Of a DNA stretch of 61,414 bases, positions 35,472 through 44,592 are shown piece after piece. Every line of letters begins with the position of its first letter. Position 1 is the first letter of the stretch. The stretch is from Psychroflexus maritimus (GTDB taxonomy: Bacteria > Bacteroidota > Bacteroidia > Flavobacteriales > Flavobacteriaceae). The notes beneath the pieces were generated by a model. That model had not been told where the DNA came from. It ran no database searches and was given only the letters and a program-made list of their open reading frames with translations. Location: positions 1 to 61,414 of the forward strand of contig NZ_JAANAS010000036.1 in assembly GCF_011089875.1 (NCBI RefSeq), given 5' to 3'. Position numbers and translations under genes: made by a program.

Positions 35472-37928
35472 TTAATATTCATAAATTAAAACCGAATTAT
35501 CTTCTCCTTTTACAAGTATATTTAGCTTTTGTTTAGAATCTCTAATCAAATCTATTGCTGAAGTACCAAACACGGGAAAACTAGGCATCAAATGGCCATG
35601 TTCATTAAATAAATACACTTTATTTGCTTGTTGATCCGTTATACTTATGAAAGTATCTTCACCTATTTCAAAAATTTGCGGCTGCGTATAAATTCCGTAA
35701 TCTAGTTTTTTTGAAACTTCATTGATGTGCAATTGATTGTCAGAGATAACGGCTAGTATTTTATCTTTTGCTGCTAGTTTATGCCCTGTTTCAAATTTAG
35801 GCTCACTTACTTTTACTTCGCCATTTTCTTTTATTTGAATAAGTTCTCCGTTGTTTGATGTAGAGGTAAAGCAATCATCATATAAAAACCATTCTTGGTT
35901 AGAAAACTCTACCTCTGTTGAAAATTTAACCCGTTGTTTTCCTGTTCGGTCTAAAATATGAAGTTGGTTGTTTTTCTCTTTTACTAAGATGTAATCCTTT
36001 CTTCCAATTCTAAAATGTTTTGGAGGTGAAGCTATGTCACTTTTTGTAGGTGTAAATTTAAACCCGCTAATGTTTTTATTGTTTCTATCTTTGAGTTTTA
36101 GCTTGTTTTCAAAGCTTGTAAAAAAGCGATACTTTCCTAAATTATCGTAATCAAAAACCGCTGTTTCTAGGCTAGCACCTTCTTTCCATTTATACGGAAA
36201 AGGGCTTACCTCATTTCCTTTTCTGTCTAATAAATACAATGCAGATGGAGTGCTTGCCAGAATTTGTATGCGCGTGTTTTTGTAAATATCAATTTCTTTG
36301 ATAGGCCCTAAAAGTCTCTCGCCTAAATTCTTCTTCCATAAAATTTCTCCATCAGCATCTAAAAGTTGCAAGTTGTTATTTTCATCCTGAAAAATTATTT
36401 CTTTATTACTGGTGCGCCAATTGGTGAAATATTTTGGAGGAGTCACTATTGGGTTTTTACTCTTAATTCTTTTCTTTAAATAAACTTTTTGCTGTTCAGA
36501 TGTTTCATTTGCTTGTTGCATTTCAAAGTTAAAATAGGCAAAGTTTTCTTTCATATTAACTTGAAATACGCCTACTTCAAAAGCTTCAAAACTTAAACTT
36601 TGGTATAACTTTTTAGCATTTGGTTTCATTAATTTTGACAAATGCGAGGTTAAATTTTTATTCAGACTTATAAAAATTGCATTTTGTTTTTCGCTAACCG
36701 CATTTATTGTTTTTTTGTAGGCGGCTTCGTAACCAAGACTATTTTGGTTTTGATAACTAATTATTATATTTTCAATGAGATTAATGTCTTCAGTAACAAT
36801 AAAATACTCACCTAATTGCGTAAAGTATTTAGCATTGGCAAAAGCAATTAACGGACTGTAAACGGAGAAAATATCATTTTTAATTTCAAGTCCGTAAATT
36901 TTTTGATCTCTAAAGTTTTTAAAAACTCCTTCTGTGTTATTTAAGTATTCAAAACTCTTAGATGGTTTTGCCGATTGAAAAAATAAAGCATCTTTGTTTT
37001 TCCAATGAATTTTACCTACCTCAACAAACTCATTTAGCGCACTAATTTTTTCTTCCTGATAAGGAAGGCGAAGTCTTTTTTTATTTTCAGTGAATTTATC
37101 TAACTTGTTTATGCTGTATGATTCAACCCCTATAGCATTCATAGGCACAAACTTGGCGAATGAAGTTTCTATAGCGTCCTGATTGTTTAGTAAATGAATT
37201 TTATGTTGGTCTTCAGCAGTAAATGGATACACTCCACTTAATCTTATTTGTTCTTTGCTAAATTTTAAATCGAAAGCAGACCACCCAAATAAGTTCTTGA
37301 AAATAGGAAATTGCTTTGGATGAAACCCTAATGAGGTTAAAGAAACCAGCTGGTCTGAGTTAAAAAATAAAGAAGGAGAAGATTCGTTGATGGTTTTTCT
37401 TAAGTTAGTAAAGTCAATTTTTTGTTCTATTCCATAGGTGTAATTTCGAATACAATTCTCTATAATTAGTTTAGATTCACTGAGAATATTTAAGTTGTTC
37501 AATTGTGTAAAATAGAGTTCATCTTTGTCTTTTAGTTGATAAATTTTCTTCTGTTCGTAAGTAACAGAATCACTTATATTTTCCGGTTTAACAGTAAACT
37601 TAGCGGCAGCCTTGTTCTCAATAAAAGTTAAAAAAAAGTTTTTATTACCTATTTGAGAAAAGCTAAGGAGACCGCTAGAATGGGGAATATAACTAACCAG
37701 TTTATGCGTTCTCTCAAATAATTTATGTTCCTTAAAAATAAGATTTTCAAGTAGTGGGTTTTCCTTTGCAAAATCTTCAAAGTTTGAAAAATCTTTAGCT
37801 TCAATAATTAAACTGGTATTTTCAGGAACATAATCAAAGCTATTTTGAAGTTGCTCTTCAGAAACATCTTTACAGGCTAAAAGTGTCAAAAAAATGAAGT
37901 TGAATAAAATTATTTTTCGAATTAGCAT
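35472..37928 (-). CDS. Large lipoprotein with a C-terminal propeller-like region
   Basis: An 818-residue protein with a lipobox ending at C19 (TLLACK), so probably lipid-anchored in the periplasm or outer membrane. Residues about 25-480 are a mixed alpha/beta region with no motif I know. From about 500 to the end there are six or so repeated strand-turn units with DADGEILWKKN, LDRKGNEVSPFPYK, LDRTGKQRVKF and FNEHGHLMPSFPVF, resembling PQQ-type or WD-like propeller blades. It is followed after 53 bp by rnhB on the same strand. Function unknown; a binding or scaffold role is suggested only by architecture. Confidence 0.75.
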   Translation of the reverse strand: MLIRKIILFNFIFLTLLACKDVSEEQLQNSFDYVPENTSLIIEAKDFSNFEDFAKENPLLENLIFKEHKLFERTHKLVSYIPHSSGLLSFSQIGNKNFFLTFIENKAAAKFTVKPENISDSVTYEQKKIYQLKDKDELYFTQLNNLNILSESKLIIENCIRNYTYGIEQKIDFTNLRKTINESSPSLFFNSDQLVSLTSLGFHPKQFPIFKNLFGWSAFDLKFSKEQIRLSGVYPFTAEDQHKIHLLNNQDAIETSFAKFVPMNAIGVESYSINKLDKFTENKKRLRLPYQEEKISALNEFVEVGKIHWKNKDALFFQSAKPSKSFEYLNNTEGVFKNFRDQKIYGLEIKNDIFSVYSPLIAFANAKYFTQLGEYFIVTEDINLIENIIISYQNQNSLGYEAAYKKTINAVSEKQNAIFISLNKNLTSHLSKLMKPNAKKLYQSLSFEAFEVGVFQVNMKENFAYFNFEMQQANETSEQQKVYLKKRIKSKNPIVTPPKYFTNWRTSNKEIIFQDENNNLQLLDADGEILWKKNLGERLLGPIKEIDIYKNTRIQILASTPSALYLLDRKGNEVSPFPYKWKEGASLETAVFDYDNLGKYRFFTSFENKLKLKDRNNKNISGFKFTPTKSDIASPPKHFRIGRKDYILVKEKNNQLHILDRTGKQRVKFSTEVEFSNQEWFLYDDCFTSTSNNGELIQIKENGEVKVSEPKFETGHKLAAKDKILAVISDNQLHINEVSKKLDYGIYTQPQIFEIGEDTFISITDQQANKVYLFNEHGHLMPSFPVFGTSAIDLIRDSKQKLNILVKGEDNSVLIYEY

Positions 37929-37942
37929 GTTTGTTTTTTTTG

Positions 37943-37950
37943 CAAATTTA
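37943..37950 (-). promoter_or_regulatory. Candidate -7 box for the 818-residue lipoprotein gene
   Basis: On the minus strand this reads TAAATTTG, 14 nt before the ATG. It lies in the gap between rnhB and the lipoprotein gene, so the latter need not depend on rnhB transcription. Confidence 0.42.
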
Positions 37951-37981
37951 ATTGATGTTCAGTAAAGTTATAGCCATTCTG

Positions 37982-38581
37982 CTATAAATTTAAAGAAAGT
38001 TGAGAGGGTAAAAGTTGGAAGCTTTTTCTGTGATAAGGGGTGACACCAAATTCTTTAATAGCTGCTCGGTGAGCTTTGGTAGGGTAGCCTTTATTTTTGT
38101 TCCACTGATAAGCTGGAAATTCTTGATGAATTTTCTCCATAAACTCATCTCTTGCTGTTTTTGCTAAAATAGAAGCAGCAGCAATGTTTAAGTATTTGCT
38201 ATCACCTTTAATAATGCACTGATGTGGTAGGTCTTTAAAAGGCTTAAACTTATTTCCATCAACAGCAATAAACTCTGGGCTGGGTGTAAGCTGTGCAATA
38301 CTTCTTTGCATGGCTAGAATAGATGCTTGTAAAATATTAATTTCATCAATTTCTTTCCAGCTTACATGGCAAATGGCATGCGCTTTAGCCTCGTTCAAGA
38401 TGATTTCTTTAAGCTCGTTTCTTTTCTTTGCACTTAGTTTTTTAGAATCATCTAACCATTTATTTTTAAACTGCTTAGGTAAAATAACTGCAGCAGCGGT
38501 TACAGGTCCGGCTAAACAACCACGTCCGGCTTCGTCTGTACCACATTCAGTTAGTTTATTTTGATAACTCAGTTGAAGCAT
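37982..38581 (-). CDS. rnhB: Ribonuclease HII
   Basis: Cleaves RNA in RNA/DNA hybrids, including single misincorporated ribonucleotides. The 199-residue protein has [14 protein letters not shown] with the first catalytic acidic pair (D16, E17), a third Asp in [10 protein letters not shown], and the C-terminal [21 protein letters not shown] block typical of type 2 RNases H. Length is normal. It lies upstream of the lipoprotein gene. Confidence 0.95.
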   Translation of the reverse strand: MLQLSYQNKLTECGTDEAGRGCLAGPVTAAAVILPKQFKNKWLDDSKKLSAKKRNELKEIILNEAKAHAICHVSWKEIDEINILQASILAMQRSIAQLTPSPEFIAVDGNKFKPFKDLPHQCIIKGDSKYLNIAAASILAKTARDEFMEKIHQEFPAYQWNKNKGYPTKAHRAAIKEFGVTPYHRKSFQLLPSQLSLNL

Positions 38582-38728
38582 AATGTTCCAATTTTGGGTA
38601 AAGTTACTAAAGGTGTTTTAATTATTTACATTTAAAAAATACATTTAAATTGTTGATTAATGAAAAAATTAAAAATAAGACTGTAACAATTTATTAAGAA
38701 CCACTACTAACTAGTCAAAACTTGATTA

Positions 38729-40201
38729 ATGGTAGCTAAATTTTTACATTTAGAGTGGAAGCAGTTTACCCGCTCATCGTATTTTGCTAAAAGCTTAGGA
38801 ATAAAAATTTTAATGATTTTTTTGTTTCTCTATTTTGCCGCAATCGCTGTAATTTTAGGAGGAAGTTTTTTCTACATTGTCAAAAAATCAATGCCCGAAC
38901 AGGAACCTATGCTCTTCTTGAGTTCTTATCTTATATTTTGGGTTTTAGCCGATTTAGCCATTCGTTTTTTCTGGCAGCAATTACCCGTAATGAATATCAA
39001 ACCCCTTATGGTGCTCCCTATTAAGAAAAGTAAGGTAGTTCATTACCTCCTAGGAAAGAGTGTTTTTTCTTTTTTTAACCTCTATCCAATTTTGTTTTTT
39101 GTGCCTTTGGCTGGAGTTTTAATTTTTAACAATTACAGCATTTTTGATGTTCTAATTTGGTTGTTAAGTATCGTTTTTATTAGTCTGTCACTTAATTTTA
39201 TTAATTTTCTCATCAATAAAAACAACACTTATTTTTATAGCCTAATTGCTTTCATTGCATTAAGTATTGCTGCCAACCATTTTCAATTAATTAATTTTGA
39301 AACCATATCCTCACGTTTATTTTATCCGCTTTTTTCTCAACAATGGACTTTAGCTATTCCAATTTTACTTCTTGTTGCAGTCTATATGTTAAATTACAAT
39401 TTTGTCTTTAAACAGTTTAGTTTAGATGGAGTAGTTAGCAAAAAATCTGAAGCGGTAGAAACTAGCGAGCTTAATTTTCTGGATAAGTTTGGAGCAGTTG
39501 CTCCCTTTTTAAAGAATGATATTCGTATGATTTGGCGAAATGTTCGTCCTAAACAGGTTTTGCTTACGGCTGTTTTTTTTCTGTTCTATGGTTTGTTTTT
39601 CTTTACACAAGACACCTTCGCTGATAAAGAGTGGGTAACTGTGTTTGCTGGTATATTTGTAACTGGAGGTTTCTTAATTACATTTGGTGCCTACGTGCCC
39701 TCTTGGGATAGCGAATACTACAAGTTGATGATGAGCCAAAATATTCCTTACAAACAATACTTAGAATCGAAATGGTTGCTTATTTGTTTAGGCTGTGTAA
39801 TAGCCAGTATTTTAAGCATACCTTATATATATTTTGGAATTAAAATCTATGCTATTATTCTAGCAGGTGGGGTTTTTAATATAGGTTTAAATTCCTTTAT
39901 CACACTTTACGGTGGAGCTTTAAATCGAATTCCAATTCAATTAAACGTAAAAGCAAAAGCTTTTGAAAATACACAAGGTTTTAATTTAACTCAGTTTTTA
40001 ATTGGACTTCCAAAGATGCTTTTTCCTATTCTAGTCTTTTTTATTCCTTACTACTTTTTAGGATTCAAAGCAGGACTAATTGGTCTTGCAGGAACTGGAG
40101 TCTTAGGGATTTTATTTAAACAACAACTCATGCAATTTATAGAGAAAACTTATCAAAAGGGAAAATACAAAACCATTGCTGCTTTCTCTGAAAAACAATA
40201 A
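38729..40201 (+). CDS. DUF5687 family ABC transporter permease
   Basis: A 490-residue inner-membrane protein with about 10-12 hydrophobic segments. The cytoplasmic N-terminal LHLEWKQFTRSSYF and the mid-protein LKNDIRMIWRNVRPKQVLL stretch resemble the coupling regions of ABC-2-type permeases and fit DUF5687, a Bacteroidota family. The ATPase gene follows after 12 bp, which supports a two-gene exporter. Substrate unknown. Confidence 0.82.
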   Translation: MVAKFLHLEWKQFTRSSYFAKSLGIKILMIFLFLYFAAIAVILGGSFFYIVKKSMPEQEPMLFLSSYLIFWVLADLAIRFFWQQLPVMNIKPLMVLPIKKSKVVHYLLGKSVFSFFNLYPILFFVPLAGVLIFNNYSIFDVLIWLLSIVFISLSLNFINFLINKNNTYFYSLIAFIALSIAANHFQLINFETISSRLFYPLFSQQWTLAIPILLLVAVYMLNYNFVFKQFSLDGVVSKKSEAVETSELNFLDKFGAVAPFLKNDIRMIWRNVRPKQVLLTAVFFLFYGLFFFTQDTFADKEWVTVFAGIFVTGGFLITFGAYVPSWDSEYYKLMMSQNIPYKQYLESKWLLICLGCVIASILSIPYIYFGIKIYAIILAGGVFNIGLNSFITLYGGALNRIPIQLNVKAKAFENTQGFNLTQFLIGLPKMLFPILVFFIPYYFLGFKAGLIGLAGTGVLGILFKQQLMQFIEKTYQKGKYKTIAAFSEKQ

Positions 40202-40213
40202 AAAACAAGAATT

Positions 40214-40909
40214 ATGATTACCATTGAAAACCTAACAAAAGCTTATAAGGACGTTCAAGTTTTACACATCCCCCAGTTAACTATACCTAAAGGTCAAAGC
40301 TTTGGTTTAGTTGGCAACAACGGTGCAGGAAAAACTACTTTATTCTCATTACTTTTAGATTTAATAGAACCTACTACAGGAGGAATTTCTAACAACAATG
40401 TAGCCGTTCACGCTAGCGAAGATTGGAAACCTTGGACTTCTGCTTTTATTGACGAATCTTTTTTAATTGGTTACCTCACTGCTGAAGAATATTTTTATTT
40501 TATAGGTGATTTAAGAGGAGTTTCTAAAAAAGAAGTAGATGAATTTCTTTTGCCATTTGAAGAGTTTTTTCATGGTGAAATTTTAAATCAGAAGAAATAT
40601 TTACGGGATTTATCTAAAGGAAATCAGAAAAAAGCAGGCATAGTAGCTGCTTTAATAGGAAAACCAGAAGTGATTATTTTAGATGAACCCTTTGCTAATC
40701 TCGATCCAACCACCCAAATTAAGCTTAAAAAACTTTTGAAGCAGCTTAGCGAAGAAGAACAAGTTACTATTTTAATTTCAAGCCACGATTTAATGCATGT
40801 CACTGAGGTTTGTGAGCGTATTGTAGCTATTGAAAAAGGCGAAATACAAAAAGACCTTCAGAAAAACGAAGCAACCTTAAAAGAATTAGAAGCCTTTTTT
40901 GAGCGATAA
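40214..40909 (+). CDS. ABC transporter ATP-binding protein
   Basis: A 231-residue nucleotide-binding subunit partnering the DUF5687 permease. Walker A is GNNGAGKTTL (about 35-44). The signature motif is LSKGN (in RDLSKGNQKKAGIVAAL) in place of canonical LSGGQ. Walker B is VIILDEPFANLDP and the switch His lies in ISSHD. All catalytic residues are present. The LSKG variant is common in ABC-2 exporters of this type. Probably exports a lipid or small molecule, but nothing in the sequence says which. Confidence 0.92.
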   Translation: MITIENLTKAYKDVQVLHIPQLTIPKGQSFGLVGNNGAGKTTLFSLLLDLIEPTTGGISNNNVAVHASEDWKPWTSAFIDESFLIGYLTAEEYFYFIGDLRGVSKKEVDEFLLPFEEFFHGEILNQKKYLRDLSKGNQKKAGIVAALIGKPEVIILDEPFANLDPTTQIKLKKLLKQLSEEEQVTILISSHDLMHVTEVCERIVAIEKGEIQKDLQKNEATLKELEAFFER

Positions 40910-40955
40910 AAAAAAATAAGTATAAATCAATAGCAATTGAAGCATTGAATTAGAA

Positions 40956-41945
40956 TTATTTAGAGGCTAAACGTTTTAAGGCGGCCCATTGTTTCAAGGC
41001 AAACCTGCCCTCAACAGCGGGATAACCAAGAACGGTCTTACCTGGTTCTATGTTTTTAGTAACTCCAGACCCAGCGCCAACGGTGGCCTTATCTCCAATT
41101 GTAACATGGTCTTTAATGGAAGCACTACCTCCAATAACTACGCCATTTCCTAAGGTTACAGAACCTGCTAATCCACTATTACCAGCCATAATGCAAAACA
41201 TTCCTAATTTGCAATTATGACCAATTTGTACCAGGTTGTCTATTTTACAACCATCTCCAATTATTGTTGATGAAAATTTTGCACGGTCAACGCACGAGTT
41301 TGCCCCAATTTCAACAAAATTTCCAATCACCACATTACCTATCTGTGGAACTTTTACTAAGCCTTTTTGTGGATGCGGTTCAAAACCAAAACCGTCTGCT
41401 CCAATACTTGCATTAGGATGAATAATACAATGCGAACCAATAATAGTACGTTCACGAATTACTGCTCCCGACCAAATTTGAGTTAAACTACCTACATGAC
41501 TGTGGTCTAAAATACTTACATTTGGATAAACAATAACACCGTCTTCTAGTTTTACTTCTTCACCAACATAAACGCCTGCTCCTATTTTAACGCCCTTTCC
41601 AAGGCTTGCTGTTTCATGAACAACGGCTGTTGGATGAATGTCTGTATTGAATGAGGCTAGTGGAGGAGCAAAAATATGTAAGGCTTCAATCATACCAAAA
41701 TTAGCGTTTTCTACCTTAATAAAAGCTTTGTTTTCTCCAGGTTTCAGATTTGTATCAGCATTTACAATTGCTGCACTTGCTGAAGATGTAGCCCATTCCT
41801 TTTCAAATTTCTTTCCATTAATAAATGTTAGTTGTCCTTCTTTGGCTTCATTTAATTGGCCTAAAGAATCAATTTCAATATCTTTATTGCCAATGATTTC
41901 ACCATTTAATAAGTTAGCTAGCTTAGTGATGTTTATTTTTTTCAT
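40956..41945 (-). CDS. lpxD: UDP-3-O-acylglucosamine N-acyltransferase
   Basis: Third enzyme of lipid A synthesis, adding the second 3-hydroxyacyl chain. The 329-residue protein has the N-terminal uridine-binding domain (about 1-100) and a left-handed beta-helix of hexapeptide repeats (about 105-300), visible as recurring [IVL]GxGxxI triplets. The catalytic His is H243 in VQIGHNCKLG, as in E. coli LpxD (H239). In many Flavobacteria lpxD sits with lpxC/fabZ and lpxA; here it stands alone, so it may be a second, paralogous copy. Confidence 0.88.
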   Translation of the reverse strand: MKKINITKLANLLNGEIIGNKDIEIDSLGQLNEAKEGQLTFINGKKFEKEWATSSASAAIVNADTNLKPGENKAFIKVENANFGMIEALHIFAPPLASFNTDIHPTAVVHETASLGKGVKIGAGVYVGEEVKLEDGVIVYPNVSILDHSHVGSLTQIWSGAVIRERTIIGSHCIIHPNASIGADGFGFEPHPQKGLVKVPQIGNVVIGNFVEIGANSCVDRAKFSSTIIGDGCKIDNLVQIGHNCKLGMFCIMAGNSGLAGSVTLGNGVVIGGSASIKDHVTIGDKATVGAGSGVTKNIEPGKTVLGYPAVEGRFALKQWAALKRLASK

Positions 41946-42059
41946 TGTTTTGAGTTTTGTTCATTGTAGCAAGATTGCAAAACTTATTTGTTTTCACAAG
42001 TATTCGCTTTAAAACTTAAAATCCGAAAAAAAATTAATCAAATTTAGCTAATTTAAAGC

Positions 42060-43646
42060 TTAATATTCAGAGGTAAAATGAAACTTTATGCTAGGGTATT
42101 TTTGTTGAGTCATTTGTAATGAAAAAACAGAATCTGCTAAAAATACCATTTGGTTTTGTTTATCTCTAGCTAAGTATTTTGATTTCACACGTTTAAATTC
42201 TTTAAATTCGTCGTTTTTTTCGTCTTCGGGTTCAATCCAACAAGCTTTATGAACATTGATATTTTCATAAGAACATTTAGCTCCATATTCATGTTCTAAT
42301 CGGTATTGAATTACCTCGTATTGCAAAGCGCCTACAGTACCAATAATTTTTCTTCCATTTAGGTCTAGGGTAAAAAGTTGGGCTACTCCTTCATCCATTA
42401 ATTGAGAAATTCCTTTATTAAGCTGCTTAGACTTCATTGGGTCGGCGTTGTTGATATACCTAAAATGTTCTGGAGAGAAATTAGGAATGCCTCGATAGTT
42501 TAATTCTTCGCCTTGTGTTAAGGTGTCTCCAATTTTAAAGTTCCCTGTATCGTGTAAACCAACTATGTCGCCCGGAAACATTTCATCTACAATTTGTTTT
42601 TTTTCAGCAAAAAAAGCATTTGGACTAGAGAATTTTAGTTTTTTTCCATGTCTAACATGCAAATAAGGTTTGTTTCTTTCAAATTTACCTGATACAATTT
42701 TCACAAAAGCTAAACGGTCTCTGTGTTTTGGGTCCATATTGGCATGAATCTTAAATACAAAACCTGTAAATTCATCTTCAGTTGGTTTAACTTCTCTGCT
42801 GTCGCTCATTTTAGGGAGTGGAGAAGGAGCAATTTCCACAAAACAATCTAATAATTCTCTTACACCAAAATTATTTAAAGCAGAACCAAAGAAAACGGGC
42901 TGTAAATCTCCCTTTACGTAATCTTCTCTGTTAAACTCAGGATAGACGCCATCGGTTAATTCTAATTCTTCGCGTAGGGTTTCAGCTGCACTTTCGCCTA
43001 TAAGTTGGTCTAAATCAGGGTTTTTTAAATCAGATATTTCAATAGTTTCTTCAATATCTTTTCTTGGGTCGCCTGTAAAAAGGTTTACATTTTTTTCCCA
43101 CGTATTGTAGATGCCTTTAAAATCGTACCCCATTCCAATAGGGAAACTCAGCGGAGTAACGTGCAAGTTAAGTTTTTGTTCTATTTCATCAAGTAATTCA
43201 AAGGCGTCTTTACCTTCACGGTCTAGTTTGTTAATGAAAACAATCATAGGTATCTTCCGCATTCTACAAACTTCAACTAATTTTTCGGTTTGTTCCTCAA
43301 CTCCTTTAGCCACGTCAATCACAACAATTACACTGTCAACTGCTGTAAGTGTTCTAAAGGTATCTTCAGCAAAATCCTTGTGTCCTGGGGTGTCTAAAAT
43401 ATTGATTTTAATGTTTTTGTATTCAAAACCTAAAACCGAAGTAGCTACAGAAATTCCACGTTGACGCTCAATCTCCATAAAATCGCTAGTAGCTCCTTTT
43501 TTTATTTTGTTGTTTTTAACAGCGCCAGCTTCTTGAATTGCTCCTCCAAATAAAAGTAGTTTTTCTGTTAGCGTTGTTTTTCCTGCATCGGGGTGAGAAA
43601 TAATGCCAAAGGTTCTTCTGCGGTTGATTTCTTGATTCAATTTCAT
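42060..43646 (-). CDS. prfC: Peptide chain release factor 3
   Basis: GTPase that recycles RF1 and RF2 after termination. The 528-residue protein carries the G1 motif HPDAGKTT at 18-25, the RGISVATSVL switch region, G3 DTPGHKDF and G4 INKLDRE, followed by domain II and the C-terminal region with SQLMDEGVAQLF and GTVGALQYEVIQYRLEHEYG diagnostic of RF3. Length matches the family. The start codon lies only 5 nt after a candidate -7 box. Confidence 0.95.
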   Translation of the reverse strand: MKLNQEINRRRTFGIISHPDAGKTTLTEKLLLFGGAIQEAGAVKNNKIKKGATSDFMEIERQRGISVATSVLGFEYKNIKINILDTPGHKDFAEDTFRTLTAVDSVIVVIDVAKGVEEQTEKLVEVCRMRKIPMIVFINKLDREGKDAFELLDEIEQKLNLHVTPLSFPIGMGYDFKGIYNTWEKNVNLFTGDPRKDIEETIEISDLKNPDLDQLIGESAAETLREELELTDGVYPEFNREDYVKGDLQPVFFGSALNNFGVRELLDCFVEIAPSPLPKMSDSREVKPTEDEFTGFVFKIHANMDPKHRDRLAFVKIVSGKFERNKPYLHVRHGKKLKFSSPNAFFAEKKQIVDEMFPGDIVGLHDTGNFKIGDTLTQGEELNYRGIPNFSPEHFRYINNADPMKSKQLNKGISQLMDEGVAQLFTLDLNGRKIIGTVGALQYEVIQYRLEHEYGAKCSYENINVHKACWIEPEDEKNDEFKEFKRVKSKYLARDKQNQMVFLADSVFSLQMTQQKYPSIKFHFTSEY

Positions 43647-43651
43647 GGCGG

Positions 43652-43659
43652 CAAAGGTA
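43652..43659 (-). promoter_or_regulatory. Candidate -7 box next to the prfC start
   Basis: On the minus strand this reads TACCTTTG, then CCGCC, then the prfC ATG. With transcription starting a few bases after the box, the message would be leaderless or nearly so. Confidence 0.42.
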
Positions 43660-43847
43660 GTATTTAAGATTCGATTTTAAAATTTTTTTAATCCGATAAA
43701 TAGTCTTGAATTTAATTATACAACGGATTTTTAGCAGAGTGATTGATTAGTCTCATTTTCTCTTTTGCTTCAGTTTTAATAAAACTTGAAAGATGGTTAA
43801 ACCTTAATTTAATTCAAATCAACGATATAATTGGGTAGGTTACAGAC

Positions 43848-43890
43848 AAAAAAATCTCAAAATAAACATTGGTTTATTTTGAGATTTTTT
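43848..43890 (-). terminator. Terminator after the small lipoprotein gene
   Basis: A 19-bp perfect stem (AAATCTCAAAATAAAC extended by A-runs, pairing with GTTTATTTTGAGATTT) with loop ATTG lies 16 bp beyond the stop at 43907. A- and T-runs on both sides allow it to work in both directions. Confidence 0.88.
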
Positions 43891-43906
43891 AATAAACTTA
43901 TAAAAT

Positions 43907-44407
43907 TTATGCTTGTTCAATGAATTCCTCAGCTTCTTGAAGGCTTTTGGTAATTTGTTTCTTCATTTCTTGCGCTTCTTTGTGATGTTTTTTAATTAAT
44001 TCAAGTTTTTGTTTAATTTCTTCTTCATCTTCAGTAGAAATTCCTTGATTAATTTCTTCACGGGTAAAATCGCCACCAAAACCTTTCATCCAACTCATCA
44101 TCATTTCATGACCGGTTTTAAGTTCTTCCATAATAGGCTCAACTTCTTCTTTGTTTTCTTGGTTACTCAGCTCCTTAAGTTTTTCTAGAGATTCATTAAT
44201 TGTACCCATTTTAGGCATTACTTCATCATGAGCTGCAACGCTTTCTTTCATTAGTTTGTTAAATTCGTTTTGCAAATTTTTAGTTTCAGCATCAGAATTT
44301 GTTACCTCTTCTGTGCGTTCTTGTTTATCTTTTTTAGGTTCTTCTTGGCAAGATTGAAAACCAAAGTTTAAGACTAATAATAGAGCAAATGCAATTGTTT
44401 TTTTCAT
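43907..44407 (-). CDS. Small helical lipoprotein of unknown function
   Basis: A 166-residue protein with a lipobox ending at C20 (NFGFQSC). The mature part is highly charged (Glu/Lys-rich) and predicted almost fully helical, with heptad-like spacing in 45-90 and 125-160 that suggests a coiled coil. Similar flavobacterial proteins have been mislabelled as viral A-type inclusion protein because of low-complexity coiled-coil similarity. It stands alone with its own good promoter and terminator, so it may be well expressed. No specific function can be assigned. Confidence 0.8.
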   Translation of the reverse strand: MKKTIAFALLLVLNFGFQSCQEEPKKDKQERTEEVTNSDAETKNLQNEFNKLMKESVAAHDEVMPKMGTINESLEKLKELSNQENKEEVEPIMEELKTGHEMMMSWMKGFGGDFTREEINQGISTEDEEEIKQKLELIKKHHKEAQEMKKQITKSLQEAEEFIEQA

Positions 44408-44431
44408 TGTTTTAAGTTTTAAATTACTTCA

Positions 44432-44461
44432 CAAACTTACGTTTTTTTTATGAATTTTCAA
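44432..44461 (-). promoter_or_regulatory. Promoter for the small lipoprotein gene
   Basis: On the minus strand there is a TTG (44461-44459), a 19-nt spacer and TAAGTTTG (44439-44432), the best match to the Bacteroidota -33/-7 promoter in the window. The ATG follows 24 nt later. Confidence 0.6.
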
Positions 44462-44566
44462 GTTGAAGTTACTCGTCTGTAAACCGAAGTAGATAAATTA
44501 ACTACCTATTCATTAAATATCTTTTGCAGCAAACCAAAAATCTATGCTTTAATAGAATCTAATGTG

Positions 44567-44574
44567 TATTTTTG
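44567..44574 (+). promoter_or_regulatory. Candidate -7 box for glnS
   Basis: TATTTTTG fits TAnnTTTG and ends 18 nt before the ATG at 44593. Confidence 0.45.
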
Positions 44575-44592
44575 CAGTAGAAATTTATCATC

